From the NCBI RefSeq assembly GCF_025567095.1, contig NZ_JAOQJH010000019.1: a DNA stretch of 64,000 nt; one strand, given 5' to 3'. A model generated the notes under the pieces. That model did not search any database. It saw only the letters and a program-made list of their open reading frames with translations, and had not been told where the DNA came from. The stretch's first letter is position 1, and each line of letters begins with the position of its first letter. Below, piece after piece: positions 35,603 through 44,755 of the stretch. The stretch comes from Anthropogastromicrobium aceti. GTDB taxonomy: Bacteria; Bacillota; Clostridia; Lachnospirales; Lachnospiraceae. Both the position numbers and the translations under genes were made by a program.

Positions 35603-36640
35603 TCACATTTTCTGTATGTTTTTATTTGCAAACAAGCTGCTATTGATCTTTTTTATCAAATTATCGAAAAGTACTGCTATCAAAATTGTACATAACCCTA
35701 CAACTATCACAAATATATATCGATATTCTTTCATGAAACCATAATGTTCAAAAAAGATCATTGGTATTCTTTGTAAAATATAAATGCTAAATGCATGTTT
35801 TCCGACAAACTGTAACATTTTGCTTTTTATTGTAAAAAATGTATTGAAGCATACAATTGCAAGTACAAAATAAATTGAACTCAAGTTCATAATATAATCA
35901 TTATATCTAAACTTATAAGTAACAAGCAAAATAACTGCAATGATACTAATAGACTGCACAGTATATTTTTTTAACAATATATAAATTTGCTTTTTATATA
36001 CACACAGCCATACACCTGCAGGATAGCATAGAATGGTGGATATAAAGCGTGATGGCATGTCAAACAGCTGCATTATTATAATATAGGCAATTGTTCCAAC
36101 CGTCACTCCCACTGCCTGATAAACATAATTTTTTCTAAAAAGGCAAGCTGACAGATAAGATACAAGATACATTACCAATATTGCAAAAATGTACCAGTTG
36201 GAATTTCCAACACTTGTAATTCCGACAAAACTACCTATTATTTCTGTTGTTGAATAGTTAATACCTAAAATCAAATTCATAACAAGGTATAAAAGTACTG
36301 CTATATCAAAGTTAAAAAGTGTTTTTAAAAGTCTGTTCTTAGGATACTCTGCCAAATAAACATCTCCATATTTTACTATTTGGCTCATAACCCCATAACC
36401 TGAAAACGCCAAAAATGTAGTCACAATCCACTGATTATGAAAATTTTGGAAATGGCGATACAAGCTATCTGCCACTCCTGAAAATGAAATATATTCAGAG
36501 CTGTGTGTTAAAAAAATGCACAGCACAAATATTCCGTTTACTGTAGTTGTCATCTCTTTTGAAAGAAATGGCTCTTCTTTTTTTCTTTTTTGTACTCCCA
36601 ATAAAGTAATAAGACCCAATAAAGCTACAAATACAATCAT
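35603..36640 (-). CDS. acyltransferase 3 family membrane protein
   Basis: A 345-residue protein with about ten membrane helices. The first part includes VNGIFVLCIFLTHSSEY, the variant of the acyltransferase 3 helix carrying the catalytic histidine, and later FLAFSGYGVMSQIV with the family SGY motif. It probably O-acetylates a glycan sugar. Unlike the remnant at 5546-6447 it is full length. Very AT-rich. It has an AAGGGGGA site and is separated by about 140 bases from the DUF4832-type gene and by a promoter from the transferases, so it may be transcribed alone. Confidence 0.8.
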   Translation of the reverse strand: MIVFVALLGLITLLGVQKRKKEEPFLSKEMTTTVNGIFVLCIFLTHSSEYISFSGVADSLYRHFQNFHNQWIVTTFLAFSGYGVMSQIVKYGDVYLAEYPKNRLLKTLFNFDIAVLLYLVMNLILGINYSTTEIIGSFVGITSVGNSNWYIFAILVMYLVSYLSACLFRKNYVYQAVGVTVGTIAYIIIMQLFDMPSRFISTILCYPAGVWLCVYKKQIYILLKKYTVQSISIIAVILLVTYKFRYNDYIMNLSSIYFVLAIVCFNTFFTIKSKMLQFVGKHAFSIYILQRIPMIFFEHYGFMKEYRYIFVIVVGLCTILIAVLFDNLIKKINSSLFANKNIQKM

Positions 36641-36781
36641 TTTTCCCCCTTTTTAGGTTATTCTTTAGCTGTCACTTATTGTAAGGTCAGTAAAATTGTT
36701 TCTAAGAAACAGCTAGCCTATTTTTCGTTTTTCAAAAAGCTCCTCTAGTATATCAGTTTTTCTTTTTTTTGCCAATCTTTT

Positions 36782-38218
36782 TTATGTATTTTCATGTGCG
36801 ATTTCATATTTCACTTCTAGTTCCATCATCACTCCCCCTACCTTATGATCATATTCTTCGTTTGCCCATTCGATTATGCGGCCGTCTCTTTTTCGTATGA
36901 GCTGAAGAAATATCTTTGTTTGCTGTGATTGCTGCGTCCATACTTCTTGCAAAATGGGGCTTTCTATAACAGTATCTGTGCCGCTGTTCCATGTGCGCGG
37001 ATCACTTTTGATTTCAAAGGCTTTGACGTTTTCGTTGTTTTCTGTAAGGATCAGTCTGCAGACTGCCTCTTCGCACAGATTGGCGAAGCCGGTATTTTTA
37101 ATTGTAAGTGTGATTACATTTTTAGATATCTTAACCTGTGTGACAGTAAATCGGTATCCCATATGACGTCCAATATAGTCGTATTCACTTATCTCTTCGC
37201 CATTCCACATAATACGATGTGCCTTCCAGTCATCTAGTACTTCTTTACTGTAGATACTGTTTAGGTAGCTGACATGCATCTTTGCAAGGTCTGCCACTAC
37301 CTGATTCCAGTCAAGTGTCCTTTGTGGGTAATCTGTATTGCCTGAGCTTTCTGATACAGTGTTCATCCCACCAAGCACCTCTCCTCCGCAAAAGCTTTGC
37401 TGCATAAAGCTTTGCTGCCATGAAAGCTCGTCTTCACGTGCCCAAGATGTCTTTTCTCTTTCGCTGTTTTCAGGCAATGCACTTTTCTGTATTGTGCCGT
37501 ATGTGCCTAAATCTGTCTCTGAACCAAATATAGCGTCATTAAAGAGTGTGAAGTTTATATTAGATGCTGTCTTTTGGCAGCTAAGCTGCCTTAATTGTAC
37601 CGGCTTTCTGACTGCGATAGGGCAACTGCCTTTAGTGGCCTCTAAAAATGTATCAGATAGTTCTTTCATGCGCGCTTCACTTAGAAATTTGGAGCCATGC
37701 ATCTCGCCCCAGCTGCCGACAAAAAGTCCCTGATGAACTAGAATCTTTCCAGGCAGACTCTCCTTTTTGCTCATGTGCTCACATATGATGCTTCCTAACT
37801 GCTTCATGTGACTTTTGACGATCTTGATTGATGATGGCTCGTTTTCCATTCCTCGTCCTTTTGTATCGTAGACAATGCGAAGGATTATTCCTTTGTCATG
37901 CTGCTCAAAGAAGGTGAGGATACTAGAAAAATATTCAAGTGCTTCTTTTGGAATTTGCTCACAGCCACGAAACGCATGAATATCAATGAGAAGAAGAACA
38001 AGCTCTTCTTCCTCACAATCTATATAAAGAAAGCTTTCTTTTGAGAGATCAAAGGTGTAAATATGATACCAGCCACAGCCTGGATTTTTAAGAGCACGCG
38101 TGCTCTCTTTTAGTTGTATGTCTGCGTCTTTGTTTTTGTCAAAGGCAAGATGTTTTTTCAGCCATGTTATCACTTTCTTTCCCCCAGATATCTTTTTTTC
38201 CATGAAGAAGGATACCAT
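36782..38218 (-). CDS. DUF4874/DUF4832-type protein of unknown function
   Basis: A 478-residue protein. The N-terminal part (NPGCGWYHIYTFDL through LVHQGLFVGSWGEMHGS) looks like a TIM-barrel-type DUF4832/DUF4874 domain, and the C-terminal part (from about 350) a beta-sandwich. Homologues are often secreted and found with polysaccharide genes; here no signal peptide is visible, although the start has a short hydrophobic stretch. A glycan-processing role is plausible but unproven. It is the first gene of locus 2, divergent from the plus-strand gene at 38396. Confidence 0.65.
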   Translation of the reverse strand: MVSFFMEKKISGGKKVITWLKKHLAFDKNKDADIQLKESTRALKNPGCGWYHIYTFDLSKESFLYIDCEEEELVLLLIDIHAFRGCEQIPKEALEYFSSILTFFEQHDKGIILRIVYDTKGRGMENEPSSIKIVKSHMKQLGSIICEHMSKKESLPGKILVHQGLFVGSWGEMHGSKFLSEARMKELSDTFLEATKGSCPIAVRKPVQLRQLSCQKTASNINFTLFNDAIFGSETDLGTYGTIQKSALPENSEREKTSWAREDELSWQQSFMQQSFCGGEVLGGMNTVSESSGNTDYPQRTLDWNQVVADLAKMHVSYLNSIYSKEVLDDWKAHRIMWNGEEISEYDYIGRHMGYRFTVTQVKISKNVITLTIKNTGFANLCEEAVCRLILTENNENVKAFEIKSDPRTWNSGTDTVIESPILQEVWTQQSQQTKIFLQLIRKRDGRIIEWANEEYDHKVGGVMMELEVKYEIAHENT

Positions 38219-38395
38219 ACTTACTTTTTTTAATCAACAAATTATGATTTTAATTATGCTATTTATAAAAAAAGGATAAAATATGTTAAGTTTAGATTAA
38301 ATTCACACCTTGTCGTTTGATTTTTTTTGTGATACGCTTATCAGGATAAAATTTTCTTTATCACATTTATCATTGACAGAGGCTGGGAGGTTATT

Positions 38396-38920
38396 ATGGA
38401 ATTGACTTCAGACGAATTTTTTGAGAGGCTGCTGTTATCTTACAGCGACTACTTTGATATCATCCGTGATACCTCTTACAAGGATCTTTCAGTTGCGGCT
38501 GAGGCTGCTTTTCATTCTTTTTCTGAAAAGTATGTCTTGGTCAAAAAAGCTCAGCTGTGGGCCGCTGAAGCTCACGAATATGTCTTCTTTGTACGAACTG
38601 GCCATTTGGATGAGGAGACTTTTCGCACTTACAACGATGCACTGCTTGAGGAAGGCTTGTCACGTGTGGAACCGAAAAAGGACCACATGTACACCTATGT
38701 GTCTGTCGTTTTTCTGGCAGAGTCTATAGCCCCTGAAGTGCCTAAGCTTATTAAAAAGACACGCTGTCACAGAGACTATCGCATGTCGCTTTATGGTTGG
38801 ATGGATTACCGTATCGCAGCATATGACTGTACTTCGAAAAGGATTTACACAAACTGGGCGGGACGACCGCTAAAGCAGACCCTCCTCTCTGTCACGAAAA
38901 AAAGGAGGAAACACAAATGA
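38396..38920 (+). CDS. conserved-looking protein of unknown function coupled to cstA
   Basis: A 174-residue soluble protein, mostly helical, with no motif I recognise. It has a good GGGAGG site, so it is a real gene. Its stop overlaps the start of cstA (ATGA), which argues for stoichiometric translation and a linked job, such as control or an accessory role for the CstA transporter. Visible features are an acidic first half, a YVSVVFLAESIAPEV strand in the middle and a strongly basic C-terminus. Confidence 0.7.
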   Translation: MELTSDEFFERLLLSYSDYFDIIRDTSYKDLSVAAEAAFHSFSEKYVLVKKAQLWAAEAHEYVFFVRTGHLDEETFRTYNDALLEEGLSRVEPKKDHMYTYVSVVFLAESIAPEVPKLIKKTRCHRDYRMSLYGWMDYRIAAYDCTSKRIYTNWAGRPLKQTLLSVTKKRRKHK

Positions 38921-40623
38921 ACGCAGTTGTACTTCTCGTAGTAGGCGTTGCCATTTTAGTTGCTGGTTACATCTTCTATGGCGGATGGCTGGCAAAGCAG
39001 TGGGGACTTGGTGAGAATAAGGAAGAGACTCCTGCTCACACAATGGAGGATGGTCAGGATTATGTTCCGGCTAAGGCTCCTGTCCTTATGGGACATCACT
39101 TTTCATCTATCGCTGGTGCAGGACCTATAAACGGACCTATTCAGGCCGCTGTTTTTGGCTGGATTCCTGTTATGCTGTGGGTTTTGATCGGCGGTATCTT
39201 CTTCGGTGCTACTCATGACTTTGGTGCATTATTTGCATCCTTAAGAAATAAGGGTCAGTCAATCGGTGAGATCATCGAAACTTCTATTGGCAAGCGTGCA
39301 AAGAGACTTTTCTTAACATTTGCTTACCTGACACTTATTCTTGTTGTAGCTGCATTTGCTTCTATCGTTGCAAACACTTTTAAGGCTACCTATACTGCTG
39401 ATGGTGCAGTTGATGTTGCAGCCAGCTCCGCAAATGCTTCTACTGCTATGATTTCTATTCTGTTTATCGTAGTTGCCATTGCTTTTGGTTTCTTTGTTTA
39501 CAGAAAAAATGTACATATCGCAATCGCTACTGTAATAGGTGTTGCTGTTATTATTGCCTGTATGGCAATTGGTCTGAACTGGCATCCGCTTTACTTAAGT
39601 GGTGATACATGGATGATCATTGTTGGTATCTATATTGCTATCGCATCTGTTACACCTGTATGGATTTTACTTCAGCCAAGAGATTATTTAAGCTCTTTCT
39701 TACTGTATGGCATGATGATCGTCGCTATTATTGGAATCTTCGGTGCTCATCCGACAATTGATATTCCGGCTTTTACCAGCTTCGTTGATAAGGGTACTGT
39801 TGGTTCTGGTGTTTCTCTTGGAACTATGTTCCCGGCATTGTTTGTTACTATTGCATGTGGTGCAATCTCTGGTTTCCATTCATTAGTTGCTTCTGGTACT
39901 ACTTCTAAGCAGCTTGATAAGGAAAAGGACGCTCTTCCGATTGCATACGGCGGCATGTTAATTGAGTGTGTACTTGCAATCATCTCTGTATGTGCTGTTG
40001 GCTATATCTGGAGTGAGTATGTTCCAGGCGGAATCGTAACTCCTACCGCTGTATTTGCTACTGGTATCTCACGCATGTGCGCAAAGATTCCATTTTTAGC
40101 TGGTGCAGAGAGTGTTATCTACTCACTGTTAATCCTTGCTGTTTCTGCATTCTGTCTGACTTCACTTGATACTGCAACTCGTCTTGCAAGATATATGTTC
40201 CAGGAGTTCTGGTTAGCACCTGGTGAGACATACAAGGACGCTACAGGCGTTAAGAGAGTCTTAACAGATCCATATTTTGCTACAATTATTACAGTAGTTC
40301 TTGGCATTGCACTTGGTATGACAGGTTATGCAAAGATTTGGGCATTGTTTGGTGCTTCCAATCAGCTGCTTGCTGCACTTGGTCTGTTAGCTGTAGCTGC
40401 ATGGCTTGGTAAAGTCGGCAAAAACAATAAGATGCTCATCTTCCCAATGGCATTTATGCTTATCGTAACAGTAATCTCACTTCTTCAGACCATCTACGCA
40501 AACGTCACAAACGCAGTCGATATGTGGAGCTGGATCCGTGCAATAATCGGAAGCTTACTTGTTCTTCTGTCACTCGTTCTTGCAAAAGAAGGCTGCCAGA
40601 CACTGTTCAAGAAGAAGGCGTAA
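38917..40623 (+). CDS. cstA: CstA family carbon starvation/pyruvate-peptide transporter
   Basis: A 568-residue membrane protein with about 14-16 helices. Family motifs are clear: PVLMGHHFSSIAGAGPINGP near the start, ATHDFGALFASLRNKGQSIGEI, and SGFHSLVASGTTSKQLDKE. CstA proteins import peptides or pyruvate, typically when preferred carbon is short. Length is near that of the shorter Firmicutes members. It is coupled to the small upstream gene and followed by a terminator. Confidence 0.93.
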   Translation: MNAVVLLVVGVAILVAGYIFYGGWLAKQWGLGENKEETPAHTMEDGQDYVPAKAPVLMGHHFSSIAGAGPINGPIQAAVFGWIPVMLWVLIGGIFFGATHDFGALFASLRNKGQSIGEIIETSIGKRAKRLFLTFAYLTLILVVAAFASIVANTFKATYTADGAVDVAASSANASTAMISILFIVVAIAFGFFVYRKNVHIAIATVIGVAVIIACMAIGLNWHPLYLSGDTWMIIVGIYIAIASVTPVWILLQPRDYLSSFLLYGMMIVAIIGIFGAHPTIDIPAFTSFVDKGTVGSGVSLGTMFPALFVTIACGAISGFHSLVASGTTSKQLDKEKDALPIAYGGMLIECVLAIISVCAVGYIWSEYVPGGIVTPTAVFATGISRMCAKIPFLAGAESVIYSLLILAVSAFCLTSLDTATRLARYMFQEFWLAPGETYKDATGVKRVLTDPYFATIITVVLGIALGMTGYAKIWALFGASNQLLAALGLLAVAAWLGKVGKNNKMLIFPMAFMLIVTVISLLQTIYANVTNAVDMWSWIRAIIGSLLVLLSLVLAKEGCQTLFKKKA

Positions 40624-40650
40624 TTGCTTCGTGTATGTTGTTTAAAAAAA

Positions 40651-40675
40651 GGCCTCCCGAGGGAGGTCTTTTTTA
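40651..40675 (+). terminator. cstA terminator
   Basis: An 8-bp stem (ggcctccc/gggaggtc) followed by TTTTTTT; the upstream A-run makes it usable from the other strand for gpmI transcripts too. Confidence 0.9.
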
Positions 40676-40698
40676 TATTACGAAACCATTTTGTGAAG

Positions 40699-40827
40699 GC
40701 CCTGAGGTGAATGGATTTCACGAGACGGACACTTGGAGCAGGTCTTTCAATGTAATGTATAATAAAAAGATACGTAAAAGGAACCTGCGGAGTTTGGTCC
40801 GTCGACGAAACCATTACACCGAGGGGC
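40699..40827 (+). repeat. 129-bp hairpin element, copy A
   Basis: Nearly identical to the reverse complement of 58971-59099. The ends pair with each other (GCCCT with AGGGGC, GGTG with CACC, ATGG with CCAT, GACGGAC with GTCCGTC, GCAGGT with ACCTGC), forming one long interrupted hairpin with an AT-rich variable tip. A short T-rich tail follows. It lies between the convergent cstA and gpmI genes, past the cstA terminator. No ORF. Confidence 0.85.
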
Positions 40828-40867
40828 TTTATTACAAATAGCGGCATCACTGAATCGATGTTACAAA

Positions 40868-42415
40868 TTACTTCTTGATCAGCAAGCTCTTTCCTGTCAT
40901 TTCTTTTGGCTGTTCCATTCCCATCAGCTCGATCAGTGTCGGTGCGATATCTGCTAAGCAGCCGCCTTCGCGCAAGGTGTACTCTGGATCTGCATTTACA
41001 AGGATGAACGGTACTGGGTTTGTTGTATGAGCGGTGAATGGCTCGCCTGTCTCATAGTCGATTAACTGCTCTGCGTTTCCGTGGTCTGCACAGATGAAGA
41101 GCTGTCCGTTTACTTCCTTGATTGCTGCTACTGCCTTTCCTACGCACTCGTCTACTGTCTCTACTGCCTTGATTGCTGCAGCCTGTACACCAGTATGACC
41201 TACCATATCCGGGTTTGCGAAGTTGATGATGATCACGTCATATTTCTCTGACTTGATTGCCTCTACAAGCTTATCGCATACCTGATATGCGCTCATCTCT
41301 GGCTGTAAATCGTATGTTGCAACCTTCGGGGACTTTACAAGGATACGATCCTCGCCTTCGTTTGGCTGCTCTACACCGCCATTGAAGAAGAAGGTAACGT
41401 GTGCATACTTCTCGGTCTCTGCGATTCTTGCCTGCTTTAAGCCATTCTCTGCTAAAAACTCACCGAAGGTATGGGTGATTTCTTCCTTATTGAATGCTAC
41501 AAGCTTGTTCGGGATTGTTGTATCGTAATCGGTGAAGCAAACGTAGGTTACGTCTGGTCTTGCGTCTCCGCGATTAAATCCAGTAAACTCGTTGTCGCAG
41601 AATACGTGTGTCATCTCTCTTGCACGGTCTGGGCGGAAGTTGAAGAAGATTACGGAATCCTTATCCTGAATCTTGCCTACTGCCTCGCCGTCCTTTGCTA
41701 CTACTGTCGGTACAACGAACTCGTCTGTAACACCCTCATCGTAGGATGCCTGAATTGCGCATGCGCCGCACTTTGCCTGCTTGCCCTCGCCGAAACGAAG
41801 TGCACGGTAAGCCTTCTCGACACGATCCCAACGGTTATCTCTATCCATTGCGTAATAACGACCCATAACGGATGCTACCTGACCTACGCCAAGCTCTTCG
41901 CACTTGTCCATAAGTGCAGTTACATATTCCTTGCCTGATGCCGGCGGTGTGTCACGGCCGTCTAAGAAGCAGTGAATAAATACCTTGTCTAAGCCCTGAC
42001 GCTTTGCAAACTCAAGCAGACCATAGATGTGGTTGATGTGGCTGTGAACACCACCATCTGATACAAGACCCATCAGATGAAGTGCGGAACCATTCTCCTT
42101 GCAGTTCTTTGCTGCTGCGAGGAATGCCTCGTTTTCAAAGAAATCGCCGTCCTGAATGGACTTTGTGATGCGGGTCAGCTCCTGATATACGATGCGGCCT
42201 GCACCCATATTTAAATGACCTACCTCGGAGTTACCCATCTGGCCTTCCGGAAGACCTACTGCCATTCCGCTTGCCTGTCCCTCTACGAATGGGCAGTTTG
42301 CCATCAGATCGTCCATAACAGGTGTATTTGCCTGCTTTACAGCATTGCCTTCTACTTTGTCATTCAGGCCATAGCCGTCAAGAATCATTAATACGGTTGG
42401 TTTCTTCTTGCTCAT
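40868..42415 (-). CDS. gpmI: 2,3-bisphosphoglycerate-independent phosphoglycerate mutase
   Basis: Interconverts 3- and 2-phosphoglycerate using two Mn2+ ions. The 515 residues fit the family length. Motifs include LMILDGYGLN, the catalytic serine (about S63) in GQMGNSEVGHLNMGAGR, DGRDTPP, and the metal-binding FADHGNAE-type segment (ICADHGNAEQL). It is the last gene of the gap-pgk-tpiA-gpmI operon. An AAAGGA site precedes the ATG. Confidence 0.96.
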   Translation of the reverse strand: MSKKKPTVLMILDGYGLNDKVEGNAVKQANTPVMDDLMANCPFVEGQASGMAVGLPEGQMGNSEVGHLNMGAGRIVYQELTRITKSIQDGDFFENEAFLAAAKNCKENGSALHLMGLVSDGGVHSHINHIYGLLEFAKRQGLDKVFIHCFLDGRDTPPASGKEYVTALMDKCEELGVGQVASVMGRYYAMDRDNRWDRVEKAYRALRFGEGKQAKCGACAIQASYDEGVTDEFVVPTVVAKDGEAVGKIQDKDSVIFFNFRPDRAREMTHVFCDNEFTGFNRGDARPDVTYVCFTDYDTTIPNKLVAFNKEEITHTFGEFLAENGLKQARIAETEKYAHVTFFFNGGVEQPNEGEDRILVKSPKVATYDLQPEMSAYQVCDKLVEAIKSEKYDVIIINFANPDMVGHTGVQAAAIKAVETVDECVGKAVAAIKEVNGQLFICADHGNAEQLIDYETGEPFTAHTTNPVPFILVNADPEYTLREGGCLADIAPTLIELMGMEQPKEMTGKSLLIKK

Positions 42416-42537
42416 AATATTCCTTTCGTGCCGGCATTCGCTTTCAAAAAGCTTTTACGAATTTCAAAAAAGCCTTAGAAAGCGCTGGCTCTGCCTTACA
42501 AAAAGCAGAGCCAGAGCCGGAAATATTTACTTATTAA
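42416..42537 (-). other. tpiA-gpmI spacer with two hairpins
   Basis: On the transcribed strand CTGGCTCTGC pairs with GCAGAGCCAG (42484-42515 region), followed by a larger hairpin closed by CGCTTTC/GAAAGCG (42440-42484 region). T-runs are internal, so transcription probably continues; the structures may set relative mRNA levels within the operon. Confidence 0.55.
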
Positions 42538-43290
42538 TTACTTGTTGTAATTTACAATCTTTCCAAAATCCGGCTTTAAGGATGCGCCGCCTACAAGACC
42601 GCCATCGATATCCGGCTGTGCGAACAGCTCTGGTGCACTTGCTGCACTTACGCTGCCGCCGTACTGGATACGGATTGCTGCTGCAGTTGCCTCGTCATAC
42701 ACCTCTGCGATGCATGCGCGGATTGCGCCGCAAACTTCCTGTGCCTGCTCGGTTGTTGCAACCTTACCAGTTCCGATTGCCCAGATTGGCTCGTAAGCGA
42801 TTACTGCGCTTGCTGCCTGCTCTGCAGTTACGTTCTGGAAAGCGATCTTAATCTGCTGACGGATCCAGTCGAGGGTGATACCCTGCTCTCTCTGAGTCAG
42901 AGTCTCTCCACAGCAGATGATTGGGGTAAGACCGTACTCGAAAGCCTTTAAAACCTTCTTGTTTACAGTCTCATCTGTCTCTGCAAAGTACTCTCTTCTC
43001 TCGGAATGTCCGATGATGACATACTTTACACCGATATCGGTAAGCATAGCCGGAGCGATCTCTCCTGTGTATGCACCCTTATCCTCAAAGTACATGTTCT
43101 CAGCACCAACCTGAATGTTGGTTCCCTTTGTTGCTTCCATAACCGGTACTAAATCGATAGCCGGTACGCAGAATACAACATCTACTTCGTCATTTACTAC
43201 TAAAGGCTTTAATGTGTTTACCAGCTCTACTGCCTGAGAAGGTGTCATGTTCATCTTCCAGTTGCCGGCAATAATCTTCTTTCTTGCCAT
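42538..43290 (-). CDS. tpiA: triosephosphate isomerase
   Basis: Interconverts dihydroxyacetone phosphate and glyceraldehyde-3-phosphate. The 250-residue TIM barrel shows the substrate lysine in GNWKMN, the catalytic histidine (about H95) in IIGHSERRE, the catalytic glutamate (about E167) in AYEPIWAIGTG and the phosphate loop IQYGGSV. Length is standard. It lies between pgk and gpmI, 45 bases after pgk, with a GAGGAA ribosome binding site. Confidence 0.97.
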   Translation of the reverse strand: MARKKIIAGNWKMNMTPSQAVELVNTLKPLVVNDEVDVVFCVPAIDLVPVMEATKGTNIQVGAENMYFEDKGAYTGEIAPAMLTDIGVKYVIIGHSERREYFAETDETVNKKVLKAFEYGLTPIICCGETLTQREQGITLDWIRQQIKIAFQNVTAEQAASAVIAYEPIWAIGTGKVATTEQAQEVCGAIRACIAEVYDEATAAAIRIQYGGSVSAASAPELFAQPDIDGGLVGGASLKPDFGKIVNYNK

Positions 43291-43335
43291 TTTTTTTGTT
43301 CCTCACATTTCTTTTCTTTGATTTTCTTAAGCTTA

Positions 43336-44562
43336 TCAATCCTTATCGTCAGCTGCTGCTACGCCTGGAAGCTCCTTACCCTCAAGGTACTCAAGGGAAG
43401 CGCCGCCGCCGGTAGAAATGTGGCTCATCTTATCAGCAAATCCTAACTGATTTACTGCTGCTGCGGAATCTCCGCCGCCGATGATGGTGATTGCATCTGT
43501 CTCTGCCAGAGCCTTTGCTACTGCAATGGTACCCTTTGCAAGAGTCGGGTTCTCGAATACGCCCATCGGTCCGTTCCAAACAACAGTCTTTGCGGACTTA
43601 ACAGCCTCTGCGTAAAGCTCTGCTGTCTTAGTTCCGATATCAAGACCTTCCTTGTCAGCCGGAATCTGATCAGACGGTACTACAGTTACATCGATTGGTC
43701 CATCGATTGGATCCGGGAAGTTGTCAGCTACAGTGCTGTCTACTGGAAGAAGCAGCTTCTTGCCAAGCTTCTCTGCCTTCTCCATCATCTCCTTGCAGTA
43801 CTCAAGCTTGGTATCGTCTACTAAGGACTTACCAATTTCCTTGCCCTGAGCCTTTAAGAAGGTGAATGCCATACCACCACCGATGATTAAGGTATCGCAC
43901 TTCTCAAGCAGGTTGGAGATAACGTTTAACTTATCTGCTACCTTTGCTCCACCAAGGATTGCTACAAACGGACGAACCGGATTCTCTACAGCATTTCCTA
44001 AGAATGCGATTTCCTTCTCCATCAGATAACCAACTGCGTTTGTGCCGCCCTTAGCGCTGATGAACTTGGTAACGCCTGCTACAGATGCGTGTGCTCTGTG
44101 TGCGGAACCAAATGCGTCACATACATAATCGTCTGCTAAATCTGCTAACTCCTTGGAGAACTCCTCACCGTTCTTTGTCTCCTCAGCACCGCGGAAACGG
44201 GTATTCTGAAGAAGAACTACATCTCCGTCCTTCATTTCAGCTACAGCCTTTGTTGCAGCCTCGCCAGTTACGTGGTAATCGGATACGAATACAACCGGCT
44301 TTCCTAACTTCTCGGACAGTCTCTCTGCTACTGGAGCTAAGGACTCCTTCTCATTCGGGCCATTCTTTACCTTGCCTAAGTGAGAGCAAAGGATTACCTT
44401 TGCGCCGCCGTCGATCAGCTTCTGGATGGTCGGCAGTGCAGCCTTAATACGGGTATCATCAGTAATCTTGCCGTCCTTTAACGGTACATTGAAATCACAA
44501 CGAACAAGAACTCTTCTTCCCTGCAGGTTCTTAAGATCGTCAACAGTCTTCTTTAACATGGA
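43336..44562 (-). CDS. pgk: phosphoglycerate kinase
   Basis: Makes ATP from 1,3-bisphosphoglycerate. The 408 residues show the N-terminal RRVLVRCDFNVPLKDG, the hinge and C-terminal nucleotide site (GGGDSAAAVNQLG) and the glycine-rich FVAILGGAKVADKL. The ATG at 44562 is preferred to the frame start at 44610 because AAGGGAG precedes it and the protein family begins here. It is preceded by an unusual structured spacer of about 250 bases that separates it from gap. Confidence 0.97.
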   Translation of the reverse strand, partial: SMLKKTVDDLKNLQGRRVLVRCDFNVPLKDGKITDDTRIKAALPTIQKLIDGGAKVILCSHLGKVKNGPNEKESLAPVAERLSEKLGKPVVFVSDYHVTGEAATKAVAEMKDGDVVLLQNTRFRGAEETKNGEEFSKELADLADDYVCDAFGSAHRAHASVAGVTKFISAKGGTNAVGYLMEKEIAFLGNAVENPVRPFVAILGGAKVADKLNVISNLLEKCDTLIIGGGMAFTFLKAQGKEIGKSLVDDTKLEYCKEMMEKAEKLGKKLLLPVDSTVADNFPDPIDGPIDVTVVPSDQIPADKEGLDIGTKTAELYAEAVKSAKTVVWNGPMGVFENPTLAKGTIAVAKALAETDAITIIGGGDSAAAVNQLGFADKMSHISTGGGASLEYLEGKELPGVAAADDKD

Positions 44563-44592
44563 ATTTTCTCCCTTCTGATTATTACTTTTATA

Positions 44593-44748
44593 CAGTTCAC
44601 AGACGCCCATTCGTAAAGCGCCCTTACGGGCGTTCGCTGTTTCACAGCTCCTCTTTACTCATGAACGGGCGTCCCCATCGTCACATTGACTCGTCAAATC
44701 GCTATGCAAGCATGCGATTTATCCGAGCCTACTGTGACATGTGAACTG
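44593..44748 (-). ncRNA. candidate multi-branched structured RNA between gap and pgk
   Basis: The whole 156 bases are closed by a perfect 9-bp helix (CAGTTCACA/TGTGAACTG). Inside are two arms. One is GTCACA...TGTGAC with nested CTCG/CGAG and AAATCGC/GCGATTT helices (44680-44738). The other is GACGCCC...GGGCGTC (44602-44673) carrying two small hairpins (cgccc-ttac-gggcg and gctgt-ttc-acagc). The regularity is far above chance. It follows the gap terminator, so it is in the readthrough RNA; it could be a processing or stability element, a dispersed repeat, or an independent RNA. Confidence 0.65.
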
Positions 44749-44755
44749 CAAGAAT

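Noticed and set aside
40699..40827. Integron attC site or 6S RNA as identity of the hairpin element
   Set aside because: The attC core sites are absent and no integrase is near. Two near-identical copies in inverse orientation and no central bubble of the 6S type argue against 6S RNA.
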